Shown: piece after piece, positions 32,672 to 42,105 of the stretch | How positions within the stretch are numbered: position 1 is the stretch's first letter | Layout: each line of letters opens with the position of its first letter | Origin: Lentisphaerota bacterium | Lineage (GTDB): Bacteria > Verrucomicrobiota > Lentisphaeria > Victivallales > UBA1829 | Direction of reading: 5' to 3' | Length of the DNA stretch: 44,206 nt | NCBI GenBank assembly: GCA_015061845.1 | Contig: SUVT01000013.1 | Location: 1-44,206 of the forward strand | Program-made: the position numbers and the translations under genes | The notes under the pieces: generated by a model | Databases searched by the model: none | The model's input: only the letters and a program-made list of their open reading frames with translations | Told to the model about the DNA's origin: nothing

Positions 32672-32699
32672 AAGATAGCACAAATTTTCGATTTTTCAA
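32672..32699 (-). promoter_or_regulatory. Promoter of the DMT transporter unit
   Basis: Minus strand: TTGAAA (32699-32694), 16-base spacer, TATCTT (32677-32672). It sits against the stop of the glycosidase gene. Confidence 0.5.
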
Positions 32700-32700
32700 G

Positions 32701-34911
32701 TCAGAAATGCCAGCGCGGATGACGCTGTCTGGAAAAAGTGATTCCGTAATATTTCTGCGGAAGAGCTTTTTCGATCAGCAGCTTTGTGTGCTTCAGCTTG
32801 TATTCGCACATCTCCACGCTGATACCGTAACGGTAGCCGTAGCAGAAAGCGATCCGGTGATTTTCTTTCAGAATTTCCAACGCTGTTTCTGTGTTGGAAA
32901 TTTCAGACAATGCGATTTCCCGCATGGCTTGCAGTTTCTCTTTTGCCTGTTCCGGTGAATAGGCTTCCTGCTGGAAAGAGTCCCGCAGAATGTAGAACTG
33001 AGCCATAGCTTTGGCTGTCCGCAGAAAACACTGGAACAACAGACAGAGCTGTTTGTGTTCTTTGATCTCTTTTGCCAGATATTTATCTTCCGGATGGAGA
33101 GAGAGTTTTTCCAGAATTTCCACGCCCTCGCTCCAATGAGCTTCCAGTTTCGTGACCGCTTTCATGAAAGATTTTACGCCGAAGGGCTCCACAAAAGAGA
33201 GGGTGTTCATAAAGAGCGGACTCCTCCCGTTACGCCAGTAGAAACTGGGCGGAATGTCTGCAGGAGCATCCGTCGTCAGCAGAAGCGGCTGCGCCGGTCC
33301 GATGTAGAACGGTCCTTTGAAATAACCGGCACTTCCGATGGAAAACGGGTGAAAATCAATGGCACGGTCGAATTTTTTCCATGCCAGAAGAAGTGTTGCC
33401 ACGTTATCTTCGCCGAAATGCTGGGCGGCAAGTTTTTTCAGAATGTTTTTCTGTTCTCCTCCGCTCATAAGCCCTGCAAGTTCCTGGGATAATCCCTCGG
33501 TATAACCAACAAATTTCCAGTTGAAAACCGCTCCGGAGGTCCCCATTTTGATGATGTTGGCAAATTTCCGTTCCCATCTGGTCATGGCGGGAACATACTG
33601 CAGAGAACAATATTCCAGCGGCGTTCCGCTTTCACATTTCGCCATCATCTTCATCTTGCGCTTTTGCACGATTGCAGTTTGCGCTTTGTACGGTGAAGAG
33701 GGACCGACACAGGTGAAAGAATAATCAAAATAAGTTCCTTCCGCGCCTTCCAGCTGGAAATCGTCTCCGGTATCAAAGTTTGCCATGACGGTACAATCTT
33801 TGGAGAGATAAGAGACAAATTTTTCACCGAGAACATCGGACCAGGCATGGATCCCATAGTTCCAAACAACGAATTCCGCTTCGGGGGAAACTTCTTTCAC
33901 GCCCGCTGCCATCATATTGAACATATCGGCAACGCTGCGTTCCGGTTCAAGATCACGGCAGCGCGGACACTCACATCTTCCGTCTGGAGTCTGGGCACAG
34001 GCTGTATGACAGTGCAGAAAACCTTCACAACCGGCGATCATCAGCAAACCGCCCAATCCGGGAACTTCCCGGAAGAGCCGTGCAGCCTGCTCTGTATAGA
34101 ACCGGCGCACAAGATCATGGGAACAGCAGCAGACATAAAGATTGTCCGTTCCCACAAGACGGCTTCCTCTGATTTCCGGGTGATTCTGAAACGCCGGATG
34201 ATCTCCTTTGACCGGTTCCAGGTAGTAGGAAAGGTAGACATCCAAGCCGAACCGTTCGGCGCAAGCTACGATCTTCCGCAGCGTTTCCAGATTCTCTTCT
34301 GCGTTCGGATTGTCAAATTCACTCAGAAGATCAGACTTCGCAAAAAGCAGCATCTGAAGATTCAGATGGAATCCGCTGTACAACGTCCGGGCGAGCCGTT
34401 TGAGGTAATTTTCATGATAGGCTGTTGGATAATCCATCTCATTGGTCATGAAAGTGCTGAATGCCAAATACGCCACAGCAGGGGAAAGGTCTTTTGCAGA
34501 ATCGAACGTTCCTTTTGTCAGGAACGGTGCCCGGCGCAGGCGCATCATTGCCTGCAGCCGGAACAATGCTCTCGCTGCGCCGCGGGGCGTTTCCGCTGTA
34601 ATCGTCACCCCGTTTTTCCCAATGGATATGGTATATTTCAAACTTTTTCCGCTTTTCTTTCTGCTGGAAACTTTCAGAAAACAGGTGTTTCCCTCAAATG
34701 TCTCTTCCAGAGAATAGCGGTAAAACGCTTTCAAATCTTCCAGTGCGTTAAGGAGAACTTCTTCCTGACAGGATAACTCAACAGTGATCCCGGAGAAAAG
34801 AATTTCATTCCCCTTTTTCTTTGCACTTTTATTCCGGAGAAAAACATGACCTTCGTCCGTCATCTCCCGATAATTTTCCACTGTAAAAGGTGCAGCTTGT
34901 TCATTCAACAT
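32701..34911 (-). CDS. Glycoside hydrolase with hexosaminidase-like N-terminal domain
   Basis: The 736-residue protein has no signal peptide. Residues 40-135 resemble the small non-catalytic domain found before GH20 and alpha-glucuronidase barrels (the block TPRGAARALFRLQAMMR at 108-124). A TIM-barrel-like region follows (about 145-520), with LMIAGCEGFLHC (291-301) and a Cys-rich CECPRC (313-318) that recalls DUF4838 proteins. The C-terminal 200 residues are helical. The exact GH family is not clear to me. It starts 3 bases after the GH42-like gene, as the last gene of the LacI-linked operon, and acts on glycans in the cytoplasm. Confidence 0.75.
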   Translation of the reverse strand: MLNEQAAPFTVENYREMTDEGHVFLRNKSAKKKGNEILFSGITVELSCQEEVLLNALEDLKAFYRYSLEETFEGNTCFLKVSSRKKSGKSLKYTISIGKNGVTITAETPRGAARALFRLQAMMRLRRAPFLTKGTFDSAKDLSPAVAYLAFSTFMTNEMDYPTAYHENYLKRLARTLYSGFHLNLQMLLFAKSDLLSEFDNPNAEENLETLRKIVACAERFGLDVYLSYYLEPVKGDHPAFQNHPEIRGSRLVGTDNLYVCCCSHDLVRRFYTEQAARLFREVPGLGGLLMIAGCEGFLHCHTACAQTPDGRCECPRCRDLEPERSVADMFNMMAAGVKEVSPEAEFVVWNYGIHAWSDVLGEKFVSYLSKDCTVMANFDTGDDFQLEGAEGTYFDYSFTCVGPSSPYKAQTAIVQKRKMKMMAKCESGTPLEYCSLQYVPAMTRWERKFANIIKMGTSGAVFNWKFVGYTEGLSQELAGLMSGGEQKNILKKLAAQHFGEDNVATLLLAWKKFDRAIDFHPFSIGSAGYFKGPFYIGPAQPLLLTTDAPADIPPSFYWRNGRSPLFMNTLSFVEPFGVKSFMKAVTKLEAHWSEGVEILEKLSLHPEDKYLAKEIKEHKQLCLLFQCFLRTAKAMAQFYILRDSFQQEAYSPEQAKEKLQAMREIALSEISNTETALEILKENHRIAFCYGYRYGISVEMCEYKLKHTKLLIEKALPQKYYGITFSRQRHPRWHF

Positions 34912-34914
34912 TTT

Positions 34915-36921
34915 TCAGTATTCCACTTTCATGAAATAAGTAGCAACTTCATCTACTTCAAATGTTATCTGATCTGTGTTTTCCCAGACTTTTCCGGTGT
35001 AAAGTTCCGTGACCTTTGCCGCTTTCCGGGGCAGGTTGACGGTGATCGGTTCAAAACCGACGGTGTGGACACAGACGAATCTGCTGGTTGCCCGGATCGC
35101 TGCCGGACGGCTGCTCCAGATGTGGCAGCCAGCCTTAGCCGCCAGATCACGCATGACATTTTCGTTGATGACCTTATCGGTTCGGAACGCATAGGCGGAT
35201 TTCCAGTCGCCCATATCTCTGGTCGGAACTCCATCGGTCCCATAGGGAATACCGCAAACTTTTTCCACATTTTCCGGATTCCATTTTCCATCTTTGCCGA
35301 TGACCGGTCCGTAAATCCAAAGAACGGTTCTGCCGGAGTTGAGAACCTTCTCTCTGAGCAGAGCCATTTTTTCATCGGTGAGCTGGAATTCGTGACAGAG
35401 AACGATCAGCTTGTACTGAGTCATATCCATCTTTTTCAGGTCATTCAGAGAACAGACATCATAAGGAATACCGCATTTTCCGAGGGCTCTACGCGGGTAC
35501 GCATGGAAGGTTCCAGCCCGTTCATTCATGTCATTGATCAGATAAAGGTTTTCCGGATCATAAACGACCAGAGCTTCTTCGATGGATTTTCCCGGATCAT
35601 GGATTTCCTGTTTGTAAATTTCGTGACTCTTTGTCAATGCTTCATAGACTTCATCGTGCTGATAGAATCCGCCCCACATATCGAACCACCAGAGAGAATC
35701 GCCCTGCATCAGAGCCATGGAGGAATCCCGCTTGATCCCTTCCGCTGTGCGCTTGGGGGAGGTCCAGCCGTTGCCGCCGCCGAAGGTAAAATTCTTGGCA
35801 ATATCTTTCCCACTGGCATTTTTAGACCATGTCGCTTCTTCATTCACTTTCGGTGCGGGCAGGGTACAGCAGTCAGACATCACACGGTTGTAACACCAGA
35901 CTTTCTGGTCAAATTCCTGAAGCATCCGTTTGCCGGAAAGTTCAATGGTCTTGTGAACGGTTGCACTGACACTTCCTTCTCCGATGCTGTTCTGGATCAC
36001 AGGTGCGATCACAAAGTCAATATCAGGATTCTGCAGCAGTTTTTCGTATGCAAGATGACATGCGCTCATTGTCCATGATGCCATACAATAGCCGAAGAAA
36101 CAGCCCAGTTCCACATCAGCCGGAATCACAGTTCTCGCCTCTTTCAGGAAGTAGCTGACCGTTTCCACATTGAGTTCCGCACAGAAACGGAGATAATCAA
36201 TGACATCCTGATCTTTTTCCGGAGAACGGAACAAGCCGAATCCATTGGGGAACACGCTTTCATAGGCTCCGCCGGTGGGGTCGTTTCCGTTGTAATAACT
36301 TCCGGTATCTTTGAAATCCATGCAGAAGTCGTAAGAGCCGGAATCGCGACGCATACGCCCCGGAATATCGGTCATTTCCTTTCCGTTGGCTTTCTGCCAT
36401 TTCCGGAACGCATCGAGTTTGTAAATACTCTCTTCGGAACGGGAACGGTCGTGCCACTCTGTCGCGCCGCCGCAGCCGAGAACATAGCCCTCAATGCGGT
36501 CACCATACTTCTTCTGGGCATGTTCCATGACGATCCGCATATATTCAGCGGTGTCTTTCCGCCAGAGTTCGCTGGCACTGATCTTGCCCAGTTCATAGAA
36601 CGAGTCATAACGAACCCCGAACGCTCCAAGATAACGTGTCCACCAGTGAGGCGTATTCAAATCCAGCATAACGAGGAAACGGGCATCGGGGACGACAGAG
36701 ATCACATCATCCAGCTGTTTATCGAAGGCATCCAGATCATAAACACCGTTCCATTTCCAGACGTTTGGATACTTGGTGTAATGGAACCCGAGAGAGTTCG
36801 CGGTGTTGGAGATCATTACGTTATGAACGTTGACCCCGACTTGAGTTTTGAATCTTTTTCTTGCTTCCAGTTCGGGCCAGAAGGACCGATAGGCGTAGAG
36901 TTGTTTTTTTGTTTCGCGCAT
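34915..36921 (-). CDS. GH42-like (clan GH-A) glycoside hydrolase
   Basis: The 668-residue protein has the layout of GH42-related beta-galactosidases: a catalytic TIM barrel (about 1-420) and a beta-galactosidase trimerisation-type domain with Rossmann-like turns (LIVLCHEFQLTDEKM, TVLWIYGP), then a small beta domain. HWWTRYLG follows a barrel strand, and GCGGATEWHD puts Glu155 in a good place for the acid/base residue. I cannot fix the nucleophile with confidence. It lacks a signal peptide. It follows the pseudopilin gene by 26 bases and is 3 bases from the next glycosidase. Confidence 0.7.
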   Translation of the reverse strand: MRETKKQLYAYRSFWPELEARKRFKTQVGVNVHNVMISNTANSLGFHYTKYPNVWKWNGVYDLDAFDKQLDDVISVVPDARFLVMLDLNTPHWWTRYLGAFGVRYDSFYELGKISASELWRKDTAEYMRIVMEHAQKKYGDRIEGYVLGCGGATEWHDRSRSEESIYKLDAFRKWQKANGKEMTDIPGRMRRDSGSYDFCMDFKDTGSYYNGNDPTGGAYESVFPNGFGLFRSPEKDQDVIDYLRFCAELNVETVSYFLKEARTVIPADVELGCFFGYCMASWTMSACHLAYEKLLQNPDIDFVIAPVIQNSIGEGSVSATVHKTIELSGKRMLQEFDQKVWCYNRVMSDCCTLPAPKVNEEATWSKNASGKDIAKNFTFGGGNGWTSPKRTAEGIKRDSSMALMQGDSLWWFDMWGGFYQHDEVYEALTKSHEIYKQEIHDPGKSIEEALVVYDPENLYLINDMNERAGTFHAYPRRALGKCGIPYDVCSLNDLKKMDMTQYKLIVLCHEFQLTDEKMALLREKVLNSGRTVLWIYGPVIGKDGKWNPENVEKVCGIPYGTDGVPTRDMGDWKSAYAFRTDKVINENVMRDLAAKAGCHIWSSRPAAIRATSRFVCVHTVGFEPITVNLPRKAAKVTELYTGKVWENTDQITFEVDEVATYFMKVEY

Positions 36922-36947
36922 TTTTGTAGTACCTTGGTAGTTCTTTA

Positions 36948-37691
36948 TTAAGGTTCATCGCCCCAGAAAGGTTTGAATCCGAGACCTTTATTATTTTTGA
37001 CAACGTAGGAATAGGGGTATGCAGGTCCGGGCCATCCGTTAGATGTTTTGACCACTTCCAGAGAAAGTTTTTCCGGATAATTGTTCTGCATATGCTGAAC
37101 TCTGCCGTCAAGCATCAGCATATTGAATCCGTTTCCATGAGCATTGTAAAAACCCTGCGTACTGTAACGGGCTGTTACAGAAGCCGTAGAGTCTGCCATG
37201 GCAAAAACTGCAGAGGGCTGCAGAATTCTGGAGAGTTTTTTACTGTCTGTGCTTACAATCGTGAGGATCACATCCTCTCCTTTGGGAAATACATGCTCAT
37301 TGACACAATAGCTGTACTCAAAGTAGTTGGAACCATCCCATAATGTCGGCCAGGAATTGATCGGACAATATTTGTTTCTTGTGACAAATACCGGACAAAC
37401 CATAATATTATTTTGGGTACCGTGTTTGACCTGCATTTCATTCATAATGGAAATTTGCACATCACCATGATATTTTCCAGACGTGATAAATCTTGACTTC
37501 GGAAGGGTGTCTCCATTATTTCCTGCATAAAACATAAGCCCCATACCGAGCTGTTTCATGTTGCCGCTGCAGCTGGTAGTCATTCCTTTTTCACGGGATT
37601 TATTCAACGCCGGAAGAAGCATGCCAGCCAGAATTGCAATGATTGCGATAACAACAAGCAGTTCAATCAGAGTAAATTTTTTGATTTTCAT
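36948..37691 (-). CDS. Type II pseudopilin-like protein (prepilin N-terminus, DUF1559-like)
   Basis: The 247-residue protein starts with a short basic leader and FTLIELLVV, so a prepilin peptidase would cut before Phe6 and leave Glu at mature position 5. A hydrophobic helix to [12 protein letters not shown] follows, then the [21 protein letters not shown] segment typical of the many pseudopilins of Lentisphaerota and Planctomycetota, and near the C-terminus the aspartate-glycine turn [10 protein letters not shown] (H-X9-DG type). AAGGAG lies before the ATG. It stands between the secreted DUF4838 protein and two glycosidases, so it may form part of a surface structure used with that carbohydrate system. 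Confidence 0.9.
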   Translation of the reverse strand: MKIKKFTLIELLVVIAIIAILAGMLLPALNKSREKGMTTSCSGNMKQLGMGLMFYAGNNGDTLPKSRFITSGKYHGDVQISIMNEMQVKHGTQNNIMVCPVFVTRNKYCPINSWPTLWDGSNYFEYSYCVNEHVFPKGEDVILTIVSTDSKKLSRILQPSAVFAMADSTASVTARYSTQGFYNAHGNGFNMLMLDGRVQHMQNNYPEKLSLEVVKTSNGWPGPAYPYSYVVKNNKGLGFKPFWGDEP

Positions 37692-37755
37692 GTTGACTCC
37701 TTATCTTTGTTAAACAGTACGGAAGACGTTGTAAATCTTCCGTACTATAACATGC

Positions 37756-40689
37756 TTATTCCGCTTTTTCAAACCGGAGACAGTCAACAAATGTCTTATC
37801 CTCAGGATTTTTATGCCATTTTCTCTGGAACATGACTGCTCCGGTGACCAATGACATGTCAGAATCGAATGAAGCTGTTCCGACTTCAAAATCCACATAT
37901 TTTTTGCCGCGGACGACGTTTGCCGGGACGGTTCTGCCGATCACCCGTTTTTTCGCTTTCCAGCTGTGAACGGTGAAAGAGAAATTATCTGCATTTTTCG
38001 CTTCGAGTCTGGTGCGGACGATCAGCTTCAGTTTGCCTTTCGGGAAACATTTCGGGAACGGATAGGAGAGATACCAGGAGTATTTCCCGATCTGCATTCC
38101 GGCAAAACCGTCACTTGCAGCCGGATCCTTGACCTGGAATGTTGCCTGATTCTTCCAGAGATACTTGAAGTCCTTATCCTGAATGGTAAACGGCGTGATG
38201 AAGATTTTTCCGTAGCTGTCCATTCCCTTGTTGCCGCTGACGGTATAGGTGGGCTGCCAGCAGGAGACATGCCACTTCTTGCCGTCATGGCGCATCCGGA
38301 AAAAGTCACAGCTCATGATGTTGTTCTTGAGCGGAAGTCTGTCCCGCGGAATGGAAATGTAAAGGGTCCAGTCTTTGTCAGTGGGAATGGAGACGGATCT
38401 TGACTGGAAGTCATAATCGTTCTGCCGCATACTGTCGTTGATGTTCTGATAGATCTGTCCGACAGGCTTGGAGCCGGCTTTCGGTCCGTGGGCATAATGG
38501 TACATCGGATAGATGGAACCATCGGTGAAGAAAAACTCGATATTTTCGGTCCAGAGTCCTTCATTCAACCACGGCTTGCGGGCATCATGATACTTGAAGT
38601 AGACATATTTGGAGTCAGTTACGACCTGAAGACTGGAGGTGCTGCCGACCTCTTTTCCGTCGATTCCAAGCCATTTTTCTGTTTTGTAAGCCTTGCTCCA
38701 ATCCACTTTCATCGGATCGCCGTTTGCTCCGTCTGCAACCGGGTGAAGCAGCATACTGCGGGGCGGAACCTGATTCTGCTGAAGATAAATATCATGTTCG
38801 CGTCTGCCCTCAAGAGCAGGCTGCCATGCGGTTTTGATAAAACGGTTGAGGCGTTCTTTTTCTTCGGGAGTTTTAACCAGTGTTTTTGCTTTTTCGATCA
38901 GCGCATTCAGCTTTTTGATCCGTTCATGAGAACCGAGATTGAAGTTCACTTCACGAGTCCAGAGGTTTGTACTCCACCAGGGGCTGAAGACCCGTCCGTT
39001 GGGACCGTAGGCAATGTTGGGATCTTTCTTCCAGTCTTTGGGAATGATGGAACCGGACCATGCGGCATCCTGAATGATACGGTAGAGCTGAAGCATGGGT
39101 GTTCCGGCTGCGCCGTAATAATCATCAAAGAATTTGCTGATCAGTTTATCCGGGTTGATGGAGGGATCGTATGCCATCTTGGCAACGATATATGCTTCCA
39201 GATAGTTTGCGGGCATTTTGCATTCAGCGAAGACACCTTTGATGCCGTCTTTGTTGAACCGCTGCATCTGTTTTGCCATCTGCCAGGGATAGAAGAGGGG
39301 GAAGGGTTTGTAAGCACCATAATGAACTCCGGCATCATGCTGGGGTCCGTAGACATAAAGCCAGAGGGTCAGCGGAGCTTTCCCCTTCATGGCGTTCACC
39401 CATTTTTCATAGTTTTTGATACTTGCATTGTAAATCGCCGGATGCCACCAGGCATAGTTGGTGAGACAGAGTTCGACAGACACGTTTTTGTCGATCTTGA
39501 TATCATCCGGGAACGGAAGCGTTTCACCGTAAGCAAGCGTTGCAAAACCGATATTCGCTTTGGGGTCGATTTCCGCAGCACGTTTGGTGATGGCATTCAT
39601 GAATTTGAATTTTGTGTTGGAAAAAGAGTCTCCGACGACCAGTTTCTGACATTCGGGACACTTGCAGAACATTCCGGAGTCGTTCCCTTCATAGGGATAA
39701 AAATAGGGTTTTCCGGGGAAGCGGGGCATGAGATTTTTATCGGGGGACGTGCTGCCCGCAATGTTCATCCAGCCGCCGAGAACATTTTTGCCGTAGAAAT
39801 AGGTCAAACCTTCCCGTGCATAATAATCAATGGTTCCGGGATTGGTATAGCAGAGCTGCGGCGGAAGATCAAGGTCGCCGGGATATTTACTTTCCAGAAA
39901 GACACCGCAAGATGCGCCTTTCCCTTCATAACCGCGGGCAAAGAGTTCCGGGCGTTTACCTTTGAACGCCGCAGAAAGTTTGGGGTGTTTTGCCTTGCCC
40001 CAGTGTGAGAAGTAAATACTGTAAGTGTTGTGATTGACTTTTGCATAAGTCACGCTTGCGCGCCAGCGGAGTTTCCAGAGAAACTGATCCCGCTGTGTCA
40101 GCTTGATGGTGTGACTGCGGAAATAATCGTCATAAAAATCGCGGAATCCATCCATGCCGGGGACAAAATCCCGGTTTTTGACGGTTACACGGAGCGTGGA
40201 GCGTTTTTTGTAGGTGGTATCGTTGGGGGCAAGTCCATAGAAATGAACATCGCAGTAATCTTCAAGGAAGTCGTAGACCGCAAAAAGAGAACCTTTCCAA
40301 TGATAGTTGACGGACGGGAATGTTCCGGGTTTCTTGTAATCAACTTTGCCGTAATCTGCAGTATCGCCGCCGGTGAGCAGGATTCTGTTCTTTGAGAAGC
40401 GGATCCGGGTGGCTTCATCCTTGAAATCACCATTTTCGCCGCCGACTTTGATGACCAGCTTTCCGGCAGGGGCTTCTGTTACGATGGGTAGTTCCGCACC
40501 GGTGATGAGTTTCACATGGTACTGAAGCTCAAAGGCTCCCATCTGGGCACTTCTTGTCGCTTTTTTGTCCAGCAGGATCACGGCTTCGGGTTTTCCTGCT
40601 TTGACCAGAGTGACTTCTGCCGCGTGAATGACTGCTGCTGTGCAGACAAATATTGCCGCAAGAAGTACGGTTAGTTGTTTTTTCAGCAT
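37756..40689 (-). CDS. Secreted DUF4838-type glycosidase with C-terminal carbohydrate-binding region
   Basis: The 977-residue protein has a signal peptide (1-23, cut after VIHA). Residues 25-170 resemble the alpha-glucuronidase-type N-terminal beta domain. The middle (about 170-630) is the DUF4838 region, with a CKCPEC cluster (342-347) and barrel strands such as NIGFATLAYGETLPFP. From about 680 a beta-rich domain resembles family 9-like carbohydrate-binding modules (YVYFKYHDARKPW, the SIYPMYHYAHGP region), followed by another beta domain at the end. It probably works outside the cytoplasm on a polysaccharide. AAGGAG precedes the ATG. It is the first gene of the operon controlled from the LacI-type palindrome. 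Confidence 0.85.
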   Translation of the reverse strand: MLKKQLTVLLAAIFVCTAAVIHAAEVTLVKAGKPEAVILLDKKATRSAQMGAFELQYHVKLITGAELPIVTEAPAGKLVIKVGGENGDFKDEATRIRFSKNRILLTGGDTADYGKVDYKKPGTFPSVNYHWKGSLFAVYDFLEDYCDVHFYGLAPNDTTYKKRSTLRVTVKNRDFVPGMDGFRDFYDDYFRSHTIKLTQRDQFLWKLRWRASVTYAKVNHNTYSIYFSHWGKAKHPKLSAAFKGKRPELFARGYEGKGASCGVFLESKYPGDLDLPPQLCYTNPGTIDYYAREGLTYFYGKNVLGGWMNIAGSTSPDKNLMPRFPGKPYFYPYEGNDSGMFCKCPECQKLVVGDSFSNTKFKFMNAITKRAAEIDPKANIGFATLAYGETLPFPDDIKIDKNVSVELCLTNYAWWHPAIYNASIKNYEKWVNAMKGKAPLTLWLYVYGPQHDAGVHYGAYKPFPLFYPWQMAKQMQRFNKDGIKGVFAECKMPANYLEAYIVAKMAYDPSINPDKLISKFFDDYYGAAGTPMLQLYRIIQDAAWSGSIIPKDWKKDPNIAYGPNGRVFSPWWSTNLWTREVNFNLGSHERIKKLNALIEKAKTLVKTPEEKERLNRFIKTAWQPALEGRREHDIYLQQNQVPPRSMLLHPVADGANGDPMKVDWSKAYKTEKWLGIDGKEVGSTSSLQVVTDSKYVYFKYHDARKPWLNEGLWTENIEFFFTDGSIYPMYHYAHGPKAGSKPVGQIYQNINDSMRQNDYDFQSRSVSIPTDKDWTLYISIPRDRLPLKNNIMSCDFFRMRHDGKKWHVSCWQPTYTVSGNKGMDSYGKIFITPFTIQDKDFKYLWKNQATFQVKDPAASDGFAGMQIGKYSWYLSYPFPKCFPKGKLKLIVRTRLEAKNADNFSFTVHSWKAKKRVIGRTVPANVVRGKKYVDFEVGTASFDSDMSLVTGAVMFQRKWHKNPEDKTFVDCLRFEKAE

Positions 40690-40712
40690 TTTCTGCTCCT
40701 TTCTCGTTGAAA

Positions 40713-40746
40713 ATATATTTAATGAAACGTTTCATATTTTTGCAAA
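40713..40746 (-). promoter_or_regulatory. Promoter of the carbohydrate operon, spanning the operator
   Basis: Minus strand TTGCAA (about 40744-40739), an 18-base spacer that contains the whole palindrome, then TAAATA. A repressor on the palindrome would block polymerase directly. Confidence 0.5.
40722..40735. promoter_or_regulatory. LacI-family operator
   Basis: ATGAAACGTTTCAT is a perfect 14-bp palindrome with the central CG of LacI/GalR operators. It lies between the divergent operon and LacI-type regulator genes, inside the operon's promoter. Confidence 0.85.
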
Positions 40747-40752
40747 AAAAAA

Positions 40753-40780
40753 TTGATTTTTGCCTTTTGTCTGCTATATT
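40753..40780 (+). promoter_or_regulatory. Promoter of the LacI-type regulator
   Basis: TTGATT (40753-40758), 16-base spacer, TATATT (40775-40780), about 80 bases before the start codon. Confidence 0.6.
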
Positions 40781-40859
40781 ATATATCAGATATCGTGAAT
40801 TGGCAAGTGGCTGAAATAAAAAAAATTGATTTTTTTCTTGAAGAAAGGTTGGATGCAGC

Positions 40860-41915
40860 ATGGAAAAACGGATGACGATCAAAGATATTGCACGGCTCGC
40901 CGGAGTATCTGTCGGTGCTGTCAGTACGGCATTTTCAAAAAAAAGTTCCAATGTTCATCTCTCTGAAAAAACACGGGAAAAAATCTTCCGTATTGCTCAG
41001 GAAAATCATTATATCCCCAACATTACCGCCCGTTCCATGCAGTCGCAGAAATCTTATCTGCTGGGATTCTTCTACCGCTCAAACAACCCGTTTCTCCAGA
41101 CAAATCTCCTCAAAGGAATCAAAAAAGTCTGCTATGAACATGACTATGATATCATCGTTTATCCCTGTGATACGCTGGAAGAAGAGGCGCATAACCTGCA
41201 AACGCCTCATGTGAACCAGCTTGACGGGATCATAACAACGCCCATGATCGAAGACGGCAGAACAAACGAAGTTCTCTACCGTTCTCTTTTGGAACGGGGC
41301 ATTCCGCTGGTTCAGCTTTTCGCAGAACTCTGGCAGGATCTTCCGTTCATCGGGCGCGATTACAAACAGATTGGAAATAATGCTGTCAATCTTCTTTACG
41401 AAAACGGACACCGTCATGTGGCAATGATGGTTTTCCCGAACTATACTGACCGCCGGGTCGGTTTGAACAATGCTCTGATGGTGGAAGGGGTGCAGAGTGC
41501 AGTTGATTCTCTGGGGATGGAACTGGAACTTCTGACGATCAGCAATGATGCTCCCCGTGAAGAATATATCCGTGCTGCGGATCGGGAGGCGGAAAAGCTG
41601 CTTCACATGTCCCGCCGTCCGACAGCTTTGATCACTGCATCCGGGCTGCTTGCCTATGGTGCATACTCCTGTTTGAGCCGGAACGGGATCAAAGTTCCCT
41701 CCGAAATGTCGCTTCTTGCCTGTGGAGATGATATTGAACAATTTTCCCAGCTTGCCCCGAATCTCTCTTATTTTCCTGTGGAACTGGAAGAAATGGGAGT
41801 CATGAGCGCACGTTTCTGTTTGGAAAAACGTTCAGGATCACCGCTGAAACACTATTTTACATCCTCTGTCTGCAAAGGGAATACAGTTGCAAACAGGGCT
41901 GGCTCCGGGCGATAA
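40860..41915 (+). CDS. LacI/GalR-family transcriptional regulator
   Basis: The 351-residue protein has the LacI helix-turn-helix MTIKDIARLAGVSVGAVSTAF (5-25), the hinge block NHYIPNITARSMQSQKS, and a periplasmic-binding-like sensor domain (about 60-330; SYLLGFFYRS, QLDGIITTPM, GRDYKQIGNNAVNLLYENGHRHVAMM). Family members bind a palindrome as dimers and release on binding a sugar. The divergent operon with the palindrome ATGAAACGTTTCAT in its promoter is the evident target. ATG 40860 has AAAGG about 12 bases upstream; ATG 40872 is an alternative that also keeps the whole helix-turn-helix. Confidence 0.93.
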   Translation: MEKRMTIKDIARLAGVSVGAVSTAFSKKSSNVHLSEKTREKIFRIAQENHYIPNITARSMQSQKSYLLGFFYRSNNPFLQTNLLKGIKKVCYEHDYDIIVYPCDTLEEEAHNLQTPHVNQLDGIITTPMIEDGRTNEVLYRSLLERGIPLVQLFAELWQDLPFIGRDYKQIGNNAVNLLYENGHRHVAMMVFPNYTDRRVGLNNALMVEGVQSAVDSLGMELELLTISNDAPREEYIRAADREAEKLLHMSRRPTALITASGLLAYGAYSCLSRNGIKVPSEMSLLACGDDIEQFSQLAPNLSYFPVELEEMGVMSARFCLEKRSGSPLKHYFTSSVCKGNTVANRAGSGR

Positions 41916-41943
41916 CGGCATCGCTCTTCCGGCGATCACACCG

Positions 41944-41978
41944 GGTGTTTTTTGCCGGGGTGCGCAATAAAAAACACC
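41944..41978 (+). terminator. Inverted repeat after the LacI-type gene, possible terminator
   Basis: GGTGTTTTTT (41944-41953) pairs with AAAAAACACC (41969-41978) around 15 bases. The T run is in the stem rather than after it, so it may work as a two-way A/T-rich terminator or may not terminate at all. Confidence 0.4.
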
Positions 41979-42018
41979 TTTAATTTTCCGGAATATCGCA
42001 AAAAAAACAAAAAACAGC

Positions 42019-42046
42019 TTGAACTGGAAATTTTTTGTGATACAGT
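42019..42046 (+). promoter_or_regulatory. Promoter of the pilin-domain fusion gene
   Basis: TTGAAC (42019-42024), 16-base spacer, TACAGT (42041-42046), 60 bases before the start codon. Confidence 0.55.
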
Positions 42047-42105
42047 ACAACAAAAGATGTGAAAGTCTTGTCATCAGTCTGTAATTACAGAAAGAGAGGT
42101 CAAAA

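Noticed and set aside
38488-40008. 506-residue frame antisense to the DUF4838 gene
   Set aside because: It is Phe/Gly/Asp-rich with no motif or ribosome-binding site, and the opposite strand has a signal peptide and clear domains. The other long antisense frames (12335-13339, 20236-21000, 21777-22772, 34846-36078) were rejected for the same reason.
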